Assembly (NCBI RefSeq): GCF_035818615.1
Contig: NZ_JAYKZY010000002.1
Coordinates: 1,490,501 to 1,554,500 of the forward strand
Length of the DNA: 64,000 bases
Direction of reading: 5' to 3'
From: Sphingobium sp. CR2-8
Lineage (GTDB): Bacteria > Pseudomonadota > Alphaproteobacteria > Sphingomonadales > Sphingomonadaceae
The translations under genes were made by a program, and so were the position numbers. Below, piece after piece: positions 15,609-22,477 of the stretch (positions are counted from its first letter, which is position 1; each line of letters begins with the position of its first letter). The notes under the pieces were generated by a model. The model was not told the origin of the DNA, searched no databases, and saw only the letters and a list, made by a program, of their open reading frames with translations.

Positions 15609-15732
15609 ACCGGCGCTCTGGCCCATATATGGCGCGATTTCCTTGACAAGAGGCCAATATTTCCGCAATGCGCGGCGGATTTCCGTCTCGCATCCGCGCA
15701 GGACGGAGTAGCCTCCTATCCCGGACTATTGA

Positions 15733-17193
15733 ATGACTTTTGCCGATCTCGGCCTTTCCGACGAATTGCTCAAGGCCGTAACCGAATCGGGTTACGACAC
15801 GCCGACGCCGATCCAGGCGCAAGCAATCCCATCCGTCCTCATGATGCGGGACATTATCGGCATCGCCCAGACGGGCACGGGAAAGACGGCCAGCTTCGTG
15901 CTGCCGATGATCGACATATTAGCGCATGGCCGCGCCCGCGCTTTGATGCCGCGCAGCCTGATCCTGGAGCCAACCCGCGAACTCGCGGCGCAGGTGGCCG
16001 AAAATTTCGAGAAATACGGCAAATATCACAAACTCAACATGGCGCTGCTGATCGGTGGCGTGCAGATGGGCGATCAGCTCAAGGCCCTTGAAAAGGGCGT
16101 GGACGTGCTGATCGCGACCCCCGGGCGGCTGATGGATCTGTTCCAGCGGGGCAAGATATTGCTGAACGGCTGTTCGATGCTGGTCATCGACGAAGCCGAC
16201 CGTATGCTCGACATGGGCTTCATCCCTGACATCGAGGAAATCTGCACCAAGCTGCCGACGCAGCGCCAGACGCTGCTGTTTTCCGCGACCATGCCGCCGG
16301 TCATCAAGAAGCTGGCCGACAAGTTCCTGTCCAATCCCAAGTCGATCGAAGTGGCGCGTCCCGCCACGGCATCGATCAACATCACCCAGCGGCTGGTGAA
16401 GGTCGATTCGCGCAAGAAGCGCGACGCGTTGCGCGAGATGCTGGAAGCCGAAGACGTGACCAGCGCGGTCATCTTCTGCAACCGCAAGACGACGGTGCGT
16501 GATCTTAACCAGACCCTGCAACGCCACGGCTTCAAGTCCGGCGAAATCCATGGCGACATCGACCAGTCGTCGCGCATCGCCGAACTGGAACGCTTCCGCG
16601 AGGGCAAGGTGAACATCCTGGTCGCGTCGGATGTCGCGGCGCGCGGTCTGGACATCAAGGGCGTGTCCCATGTGTTCAATTTCGATGCGCCCTGGCACCC
16701 GGACGATTATGTCCACCGCATCGGCCGCACCGGCCGCGCGGGCGCGACGGGCACTGCCTATACGTTCGTGACGGCGGAAGACGCCGAAGCGATCGACAAT
16801 ATCCAGAAGCTGATCGGCACGAAGATCGACTATATCACGCCGCCGACCCGCGAAGAGCGCGCCGAGCCGGTGCGTGAAGAGGCGCGGTCCGAAGGCCGTG
16901 GCGGCCGTCCCGCCCGAAAGCCGCGCGAAGACGCCGCGCGTGACGATCAACCGCGCGCGGAAACGGCCCGCGACGACAAGCCGCGCGAAAGCCGTCAGCG
17001 CGAAGATCGCCCCAGTCAGGATCGGCCGCGCCGCGACGATCGTCCGCGCACCGACCAGCCCCGCGATTCGCGCCCCGATCGCGCCCCATCTGCGCCGCCG
17101 CCGCGTCGCCGCAACGAGACGGTCGATGATGGCCCGGACGACGGCTGGAACGGTCCCGTCCCCGAGTTCCTGAACTTCGGTTTCAGCGGCTGA
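15733..17193 (+). CDS. rhlE: DEAD-box ATP-dependent RNA helicase (RhlE-like)
   Basis: The 486-residue protein has all DEAD-box motifs: Q motif PTPIQAQAIP near 24-33, AQTGTGKT (45-52), PTREL (80-84), DEAD (153-156), SAT (184-186) and, in the second RecA domain, ARGLD and HRIGRTGR. The last 120 residues are a low-complexity Arg/Asp/Pro tail with repeated PRDD/RDDRPR units, as in RhlE-type helicases that bind structured RNA. The role is RNA remodelling in ribosome assembly or degradosome function. It appears monocistronic. Confidence 0.93.
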   Translation: MTFADLGLSDELLKAVTESGYDTPTPIQAQAIPSVLMMRDIIGIAQTGTGKTASFVLPMIDILAHGRARALMPRSLILEPTRELAAQVAENFEKYGKYHKLNMALLIGGVQMGDQLKALEKGVDVLIATPGRLMDLFQRGKILLNGCSMLVIDEADRMLDMGFIPDIEEICTKLPTQRQTLLFSATMPPVIKKLADKFLSNPKSIEVARPATASINITQRLVKVDSRKKRDALREMLEAEDVTSAVIFCNRKTTVRDLNQTLQRHGFKSGEIHGDIDQSSRIAELERFREGKVNILVASDVAARGLDIKGVSHVFNFDAPWHPDDYVHRIGRTGRAGATGTAYTFVTAEDAEAIDNIQKLIGTKIDYITPPTREERAEPVREEARSEGRGGRPARKPREDAARDDQPRAETARDDKPRESRQREDRPSQDRPRRDDRPRTDQPRDSRPDRAPSAPPPRRRNETVDDGPDDGWNGPVPEFLNFGFSG

Positions 17194-17320
17194 ACCGTCG
17201 TCTGCGGGTAGCGGGCGACTGTCCTATGGCTCCGCTTTCCGCCATGATGTCTATGCTGCCGTCATTTGGGCCGCCGACTTTCCGATAGGATCGCGGCGGC
17301 GTAATGAAATGACAATATTG

Positions 17321-17344
17321 GCGGGAAAAGTGCGAAGTTAAGCG
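17321..17344 (+). repeat. 24-bp dispersed repeat, copy 1
   Basis: GCGGGAAA-A-GTGCGAAGTTAAGCG occurs here and again at 53604-53627 with one difference (A to T). Weaker similarity continues about 20 bases upstream in both copies. Both lie just past the 3' end of a minus-strand gene (radC here, the cupin gene there). Confidence 0.6.
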
Positions 17345-17353
17345 GCGATCGTC

Positions 17354-17512
17354 CTACAGCAACCCCTGCGCCCGCAGGCTCGTATGTCCGCCGCCCGCCA
17401 TGATGATATGGTCATGGACTGCGATGCCCAGCCGTTTGCCGGCCTCCACGATCTGCCGTGTGATGTCGATGTCCTGACGGCTGGGCGACGGGTCGCCGGA
17501 CGGATGGTTGTG
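17354..17512 (-). pseudogene. radC: 3' fragment of radC, separated by island insertion
   Basis: On the minus strand this encodes [16 protein letters not shown], the JAMM metal-binding motif of RadC, followed by [21 protein letters not shown] and the normal C-terminus ending ...RAQGLL. The matching N-terminal part is at 21770-22314. The frame stays open upstream into island DNA to about 17632 and would give a 92-residue chimeric protein, but no good start site is seen. RadC is a dispensable DNA-repair-associated protein, so the loss is tolerable. Confidence 0.85.
17505..17512 (+). other. Left attachment core of the radC island
   Basis: TGGTTGTG at 17505-17512 is repeated at 21770-21777. Joining the flanks through this 8-base core rebuilds an uninterrupted radC ([12 protein letters not shown]), so these are the attL/attR core sites of the island and attB lay in the JAMM motif codons. 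Confidence 0.8.
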
Positions 17513-17896
17513 GACAAGTAAAACACAATCACCCTTTCCTAGTTGTATCAGATATTTAGCAGAAAATGGAGAAAGAGAAAAGCATGGGTTGAGGTCATGT
17601 ATCAATTGAATGACCGGGAACTTCACTACCATTCCCGCTATTTCATAAGAAGTCTATACGGAAAACGGCAGCAGAAGTGAAGGGGATTTGTATCGCGGGT
17701 GATAGATTTGTTCCCGTAGATGATGAGCGCTCTGCCACTGCGAAACTGTTGTTGTCATCATGCTCGGTGCACGCCGCCGCGCTGCGATGTGGGTTCTCGT
17801 GCGATTGCGGAACACGCATCAAAGCGCCCCTTCGGAATTCAAAAGGCTTGCGACCCAGAAGGGGGAGACAAGTCAGCGTCGGTCTGACAGCACCGA
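17513..17896. other. Island left end without a supported gene
   Basis: The first 150 bases of the island are A/T-richer than the surroundings. A plus-strand open frame from ATG 17677 has a cysteine-bearing start (CSVHAAALRCGFSCDCGT), but it runs antisense through the better candidate at 17897-18211, so it is at most a short or broken gene. Nothing else is supportable. Confidence 0.4.
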
Positions 17897-18211
17897 TCAG
17901 TCGAGCTTGGGCTTCCAGACTCGTTCGATATAGTCGAGGTCTTCCATCCAATCTTCGGCCGCATGGACCATGTGCGGACCTTGGTTCTTGGCGGAGGTGG
18001 CAAACCCAGCAAGCACACGATGAAGCTTGCGATAACGCACGAAGGAAAGGGGCTGTCCCCATTCTTGCATATGCGCTGGCGACCCGACAAAGGGCAGGGC
18101 GCCTGACATCACATAATCTAGGCGTAGGCGCCGGTCGTTCGGCGGCAGGCCGTCGAGACCGACCTTGTATCCGATCGTCTTCAGGACCCCCAGACGACTG
18201 GGCGTCAGCAT
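17897..18211 (-). CDS. Small conserved-looking hypothetical protein
   Basis: The 104-residue protein begins MLTPSRLGVLKTIGYKVG and contains LRLDYVMSGALPFVGSP, EWGQPLSFVRYRKLHRVLAGF and a C-terminal acidic/aromatic EDWMEDLDYIERVW. The regular codon use and composition argue that it is a real gene. I do not recognise a domain. Just upstream on the same strand (about 18308-18205) another frame reads AFGYTIKPASAEWFAKQAA, which looks like the end of a second, broken protein. Confidence 0.5.
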   Translation of the reverse strand: MLTPSRLGVLKTIGYKVGLDGLPPNDRRLRLDYVMSGALPFVGSPAHMQEWGQPLSFVRYRKLHRVLAGFATSAKNQGPHMVHAAEDWMEDLDYIERVWKPKLD

Positions 18212-18370
18212 GTTGACGAAGATCGCCTAGTTCAGCCGCGATGATTGCGGCCTGTTTGGCGAACCACTCGGCCGAAGCGGGCTTGATGGTGTAGCCGAAG
18301 GCGTCTTACGTTCCCCAGTGAGGCAGCGCCAGCCTAGTCAATTCTGCCGCCCGGGTTTAGGGGTTATTCG

Positions 18371-18715
18371 ATGTCGAAGTACGAACCATTGCGGCGCTTC
18401 CTGCGTCATCGTCGGCGTGACGACGATCTCACCCTAACTTTCTTCGAAATCGAGCGGATCATAGGCGCGCCTTTACCCAAGGCCGTCGGCAAAGCGGAAT
18501 GGTGGTCCAACGCCGCTCCGAAGGACCGTTATGAGGTCCAACGCAACGCTTGGCTCGACGCAGGTTATCACGCTGTTCCCGGTTCGAAGGAGGCCGTCAC
18601 CTTCCGGCGAGCTGATACTTCGCCCAGACCGGAAGCCACCCTTAGCGGACGACGACGGCGATTGCTTTCTTGTCTGGAGGCTAGGTCCGCTTTCGGCGGC
18701 GAAGCTCCGGAATGA
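18371..18715 (+). CDS. DUF7662-like small protein
   Basis: The first 75 residues of this 114-residue product fit a small domain seen in many bacterial islands: SKYEPLRRFLRHR, then LTFFEIERIIGAPLP, then AEWWSNAAPKDRYEVQRNAWLDAGY. The function is unknown; the pattern is often found near restriction or defence genes. The region beyond residue 80 is basic and low in complexity and probably reads past a degraded end, as the minus strand there holds remnants of another gene. Confidence 0.55.
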   Translation: MSKYEPLRRFLRHRRRDDDLTLTFFEIERIIGAPLPKAVGKAEWWSNAAPKDRYEVQRNAWLDAGYHAVPGSKEAVTFRRADTSPRPEATLSGRRRRLLSCLEARSAFGGEAPE

Positions 18716-18795
18716 AATCGACCCGTTGCGGACATTGACCGGGTCGCCCACGTCGTAGAAACTTTGATCGGGGATGGTGTAATCGAACATACCGG

Positions 18796-19020
18796 TTACA
18801 ACCGGAGTCGTAGGTGAAAGCCCTGCTCCCCACGTCCGTTCTCTGACGCGATGCCTGCTTCGCAATCCGACCCAAAGGGGAAGTTGTGAGCGCTGGCGAA
18901 GCCGGCGAAGTTGTTCGTGGAAATCAGGCCACGGCGCGCGATGTAGCTGAAGTTCGCCGGAAACTGCGCCCAGAAGGCGGGCTCTAGCGCGATCTCTTCC
19001 CGCACCGCCACGACGCCCAT
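18796..19020 (-). pseudogene. VirB4/TrbE conjugation ATPase remnant
   Basis: About 42 codons on the minus strand read ALEPAFWAQFPANFSYIARR, then GLISTNNFAGFASAHNFPFG. This is the characteristic segment before the ATPase domain of VirB4/CagE/TrbE proteins (usual form: EPAFWAQLPGN...SRNFA...HNFP.G). The frame then becomes unrelated and stops, and no Walker motifs follow. It shows that the island or an ancestor once carried type IV secretion genes. Confidence 0.6.
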
Positions 19021-19052
19021 GAGGGACGTCGGGATCCGCCAACCTCAGTCAG

Positions 19053-19280
19053 TCATGCGAGAATCTGAAGCCCATGCTTTTTTACGACCGACAGGAGCTT
19101 TAAAGCCGCGCCGCTCGGCTTCTTCGCGCCGGTCTCCCAGTTCTCGATCGTGCTATCGCTGGTGTTGAGGTAGCGCGCAGATACCGGCTGACTGACGCGA
19201 TTGCTCTCTCGCAACGCCTTGATGTCCTCCGCGTCCAGAGGCGGTGGAACGGCAAGGCACGATTCATCGAACTCGCGCAT
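19053..19280 (-). CDS. N-terminally truncated Xre-family antitoxin
   Basis: The 75-residue product matches the C-terminal two thirds of the antitoxin at 9517-9849: FDESCLA, then LRESNRVSQPVSARYLN, then GAALKLLSVVKKHGLQILA. An in-frame stop (TAG) lies three codons upstream of the ATG at 19280, so the usual toxin-binding N-terminus is missing. No RelE-like partner gene is adjacent. It may still bind DNA, but it is probably a relic. Confidence 0.6.
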   Translation of the reverse strand: MREFDESCLAVPPPLDAEDIKALRESNRVSQPVSARYLNTSDSTIENWETGAKKPSGAALKLLSVVKKHGLQILA

Positions 19281-19487
19281 AGTCTGCTAGTCGATGGACC
19301 CGGCTAGGTACTTTGCCTCGATGTTCGGATGGACCGCCTCAGCGGCCACGCTTCTATGTTTCCGCCTCGTATTCATAAAAGCAGTATAGCAGATTTCACC
19401 AAATGTTCTTCGATAGACATTGGGCCTCCTGCTAGCTCGACGAAAATCCCGCACGGGCGTTGTCGTGCTCGTTTGGATCGCCGCTGC

Positions 19488-19889
19488 TCAAGCTGCGTGT
19501 CTGAGCGACTTCAGGATCTCGATCTCCTCGGGATGCCGATGGAGGATTTCGATTAAACCTACGGCCGCATCGCTGGGCGGCATGGCGCCGCTCTCATATT
19601 TTTGGAACGCGCGCCGGCCACCGCCGATCAGCCGCCCAGCCTCCTCTTGTGTCAGCTTGAGGCGTTTGCGAACCTTGCGGACGTGGGCTGCATAAGCGGC
19701 CCTTAGCTCCTGAAACACGCGATCGGATACGGCCAGATCGGCGCCGGAATGGATAGAGTCGCTTCCGTCTTCGGGATACCAACCCGGCACGGCGACGGTG
19801 CGGGTCATCGATCCGAAGGTCACGTTCTGGGGACGTACACCACGCATAAGCGTCTTGCCGGTGTCGGGATGGATGCGCGTCTCATTCAT
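19488..19889 (-). CDS. mqsA: MqsA-family antitoxin
   Basis: From ATG 19889 the protein is 133 residues. The N-terminal part (ETRIHPDTGKTLMRGVRP and VPGWYPEDGSDSIHSG) corresponds to the MqsA toxin-binding domain but lacks the CxxC zinc pairs of the E. coli protein. The C-terminal helix-turn-helix reads LTQEEAGRLIGGGRRAFQKY, the typical MqsA/YgiT form. The start overlaps the mqsR stop by 8 bases (toxin first). It neutralises MqsR and should repress the operon through the palindrome at 20216-20226. Confidence 0.85.
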   Translation of the reverse strand: MNETRIHPDTGKTLMRGVRPQNVTFGSMTRTVAVPGWYPEDGSDSIHSGADLAVSDRVFQELRAAYAAHVRKVRKRLKLTQEEAGRLIGGGRRAFQKYESGAMPPSDAAVGLIEILHRHPEEIEILKSLRHAA

Positions 19890-20205
19890 GGCCGACCTCC
19901 TTGAACGATGTGAGCGTGACGTCGACCAACGTCTCGCCCGCGAACTTAAGATACAGCCACAAACCATCCCACGGCATGTTGTAGGTGTCGTGCCATATCC
20001 TCGTATTGGGCGGGGTATGCGCTGTCTGCGACTTTATGAAGTCGCCTGGTTCGAGCGCCTGCACCGCCTCAACGATATCTGCCAGCGAGTAACCCAGAGC
20101 CCGCGCGCCCTCGACGGCAGTGCGGGTGATCTCCAGGGTCTCGACCTGCGCGAACTTCGCCTGGACCGCAGCCAGATCATGGTGAGGTCTACGCTTGAAC
20201 GCCAT
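19882..20205 (-). CDS. mqsR: MqsR-family mRNA interferase toxin
   Basis: From ATG 20205 the product is 107 residues. KRRPHHDLAAVQAKFA, then TRTAVEGARALGYSLADIVEAV, then GDFIKSQTAHTPPNTRIWHD and the end TLTSFKEVGHE match MqsR, a RelE-fold ribonuclease that cleaves mRNA (at GCU in E. coli). A GTG at 20217 is in frame but overlaps the operator palindrome. The gene is first in the mqsRA operon and appears intact, so the pair probably stabilises the island. Confidence 0.85.
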   Translation of the reverse strand: MAFKRRPHHDLAAVQAKFAQVETLEITRTAVEGARALGYSLADIVEAVQALEPGDFIKSQTAHTPPNTRIWHDTYNMPWDGLWLYLKFAGETLVDVTLTSFKEVGHE

Positions 20206-20213
20206 CTCTATAT

Positions 20214-20240
20214 ACACCTTGAAGGTTTATTTTCAAGGTA
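20214..20240. promoter_or_regulatory. MqsA-type operator upstream of mqsRA
   Basis: ACCTTGAAGGT (20216-20226) is a perfect palindrome fitting the E. coli MqsA site AACCT-N3-AGGTT apart from one outer base. A second half-site TTCAAGGT lies at 20232-20239. It overlaps the start region of mqsR, with TATATA close by, as expected for autorepression. Confidence 0.6.
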
Positions 20241-20277
20241 AAGCAGCGGTGATCCGGTCGGCCCGTGCCTATTTGCG

Positions 20278-21519
20278 CTATGCGGCACGACGTTGGGCCT
20301 CCTTATCAAGAAGATGTCGAACGAACTTGTCCCATTTCTCCATCCCGGCGCGCTTCTCCGGCATGTAGTCCCATCGGTCATAGCTCTTTGAACTGACGTC
20401 CTGCAGGGCGTGGTTTTGGATGCGGTCGCGGATTTCCTTTCGAATCCCGGCCTGTCCGGCGAGGGTCTTCCACGTCCGCCGGAGATCGCGATTGGTCACG
20501 AACGGGATCACCTCCCGATCCCGCTGACGCCACATGAAGGCGTAGAGCGTTTGATGCGAGACCGGACGACTGGGGTCCTTTGCGGCCGGGAACAGCCAGC
20601 CGTGACGATTGGGGACAATGCCCTCGATCAGTTCGGCCGCCAGGCTTGGCACGGGGATCGCGTGCGGGCTGCCGTTCTTCGTCCTCGACCAGTCAATGAT
20701 CCGCTGCTCGGCGTCCCAATTGTCGATGTGCAGTTTGGATATCTCCTGCACCCGCTGTCCGGTGAGCATCAGCAGACGAACGGCCCGCAGATACGGCGGA
20801 TGAACCGGTGTGCTGGGATGTTCCAGCCAGCGATAGAGCTGGACGAACTCGCGGCTTGACAGCCAGCGGGTTCCGACGACCTTGGGTTCCGTCGGGATAC
20901 TGGCCGCGGGATTCACATGGAGGCCGAACCGGCGTGGCGACCGATTGCGGTAGTCGTTTTCCGATTTGATGCCCCAGTTGAAGGCCGCATGCAGGTAGCC
21001 ACGAACATGATCGGCCATTGAGGGTGCTCCTCGATCATAGATGGGCCGAAGGATTTCGGTGATTTCATTGGGCTCGATCTCCCGGGCCAGCCGGTTGCGG
21101 CCGAGCGTGTCCGCGATCTTGTCCAGGCCCTTTTGGGTATCCTTCCACGAGGGCTTGTCGTTGGCCTTGAGCCAGGCAACATAGCCATCGAAGAGGTCAC
21201 CAACCGTCCCGGTTCGTTCGTCCCGGACGATCTTGATGCTCCGCCCCTTCTGGATCGCGTTGGCGAAGTCGCGCTCGAACGTTTCCCGCGCTTCTGCGAC
21301 CGTCATGGACGGATAGTCGCCAAGCTTCACCCGGACCCGCTTGTTGTTGCGCCACTGTTGCGCCAGCCACTCGGCGACGACGCGCCGGCGCGCGGCCTTG
21401 ACTCGAAGTACGAGGCGTCCGACGCCGCGACCTTCGCCTTCGGTCAGTAGTTCGGATGTCGTCGATTGTCCGACCCGCTTGATGGCTTGTCGGATGAGAG
21501 AGTCAGTGAACTGGGTCAT
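20278..21519 (-). CDS. int: Tyrosine integrase of the radC island
   Basis: The 413-residue protein has an N-terminal DUF4102-like region, then a core-binding domain (about 100-200). The catalytic domain carries Arg in MLTGQRVQEISKLHID, a divergent second box (TNRDLRRTWKTLAGQAG, with R in place of the usual HxxR His) and a terminal SSKSYDRWDYMPEKRAGMEKW tyrosine region. It is only distantly similar to the integrase at 10938-12173. It lies 250 bases from the right attachment core and reads away from it, the usual layout for elements whose integrase sits at the attachment end. Confidence 0.88.
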   Translation of the reverse strand: MTQFTDSLIRQAIKRVGQSTTSELLTEGEGRGVGRLVLRVKAARRRVVAEWLAQQWRNNKRVRVKLGDYPSMTVAEARETFERDFANAIQKGRSIKIVRDERTGTVGDLFDGYVAWLKANDKPSWKDTQKGLDKIADTLGRNRLAREIEPNEITEILRPIYDRGAPSMADHVRGYLHAAFNWGIKSENDYRNRSPRRFGLHVNPAASIPTEPKVVGTRWLSSREFVQLYRWLEHPSTPVHPPYLRAVRLLMLTGQRVQEISKLHIDNWDAEQRIIDWSRTKNGSPHAIPVPSLAAELIEGIVPNRHGWLFPAAKDPSRPVSHQTLYAFMWRQRDREVIPFVTNRDLRRTWKTLAGQAGIRKEIRDRIQNHALQDVSSKSYDRWDYMPEKRAGMEKWDKFVRHLLDKEAQRRAA

Positions 21520-21710
21520 TGCATTTCCTCCTCGCCTGTCGAGTAGGGTTTCGCGGGGAAGCGGGCCGAAGAGCCTGTGACTCTCCGAGCGGCGCCGTCC
21601 GAATGGTGCCGGACCGATTGGAGGTCGGAATAGGGGTCGGTAACCGCTCCAAACGGCCTTTTATACCGGACCCAAGGTGCCAAACTCGCTTCTAGCGGGC
21701 AAGTAAAAAA

Positions 21711-21730
21711 ATCACATGAATTCAAGTGAT
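21711..21730. repeat. 20-bp palindrome near the right island end
   Basis: ATCACATGAATTCAAGTGAT is palindromic apart from one position pair. It lies 40 bases inside the right attachment core and upstream of the integrase start, next to a possible arm site (21700-21715). It could be an integrase accessory or repressor site. Confidence 0.45.
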
Positions 21731-21769
21731 TAGTCGTGAATTTACGTGAAATTCGAGGCCCAGTTATCC

Positions 21770-21777
21770 TGGTTGTG
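21770..21777 (+). other. Right attachment core of the radC island
   Basis: TGGTTGTG at 21770-21777 duplicates 17505-17512. To its right the sequence continues as the intact N-terminal coding part of radC (minus strand). Confidence 0.8.
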
Positions 21778-22314
21778 CACCAGGATCAGCGCCGCCGATC
21801 CCAGTTCCATCGCCCGCTTGATGACTTCGCGCACATAGATCGCCGCCTGGTCGATCGACCCGTCGCCCATATGGTCGTCGCGAATCAGCATGTTGCGGCT
21901 GTTGAGGTGCAGCACACGCACCCGCTCGATACTCAGATGCGCCATGTCCGCGCGCAGATAGTCGAGCAGCGCCTGCCAGCTGGCCAGCACCGGCCGGGCG
22001 GCGACTTCGTTGCGGAGCATCCGCAGTGCCGTCGCCTGAACCACCTTGATCGCGGCGATGCTGGTGTCGCCCATGCCCGGAACGCGCGCGATGGCTTGCC
22101 AGTCGGCACACATCAGTCCTCCGATGCCGCCAAATTCCCGCAGCAGCGCCTTGGCGAGTGGCTTGGTGTCGCGCCGGGGAATGGCGAGCGCCAGCAGATA
22201 TTCGATCAGTTCATGATCGTGCAGCGCCTCGCCGCCGCTTTCCGCCATCTTTTCCCGCAGACGCGCGCGATGGCCCGCACCGTAATGGGGGATTTTCGCA
22301 TCCTGTTCCGCCAA
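21770..22314 (-). pseudogene. radC: 5' fragment of radC (JAMM motif removed)
   Basis: The minus strand encodes the helix-hairpin-helix and most of the MPN fold of RadC: GAGHRARLREKM, LIEYLLALAIPRRDTKPLA, VPGMGDTSIAAIKV, VLHLNSRNMLI and LGSAALILVHN. After HN the frame enters island DNA and stops at 21742, giving 190 residues without the HxHP...SxxD metal ligands. The missing end is at 17354-17512. The loss is a direct result of the island insertion. Confidence 0.9.
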
Positions 22315-22477
22315 CTGCTCGTCCCCTTCACCGGCGTGGCGACGCTATAAGTTGCGGAATCCCGGATCAAGGATATTTAAGGGGCAGGATATTTTCGAAG
22401 ACGGGGACGTTATGCTCCCGTTACGGACTTTCGCGTCACGCAGGGCGCGTCGAACCAAGCCGGGGTTGGCGATAGGC

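Larger units (their letters stand above)
17513..21769. mobile_element. 4.26-kb integrase-bearing island inserted in radC
   Basis: The island is bounded by TGGTTGTG repeats inside the two halves of radC. It carries a tyrosine integrase at its right end, an MqsRA toxin-antitoxin pair, a truncated Xre antitoxin, a VirB4 remnant, a DUF7662-like protein and a small unknown. Both ends contain similar sequences reading CAAGTAAAA...AATCAC (17515-17532, 21700-21715), possible integrase arm sites. Broken genes suggest an old, eroding element that keeps only its integrase and its addiction module. Confidence 0.85.

Noticed and set aside
17677..18216. Plus-strand open frame of 179 codons at the left end of the radC island
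   Set aside because: Its second half is antisense to the better-looking gene at 17897-18211 and has an Arg/Ser-rich shadow composition; only the first 50 codons look possible.
18473..19042. Minus-strand open frame of 189 codons
   Set aside because: It is out of frame with the VirB4 segment it covers and runs antisense to the DUF7662-like gene; the composition is that of a shadow frame.
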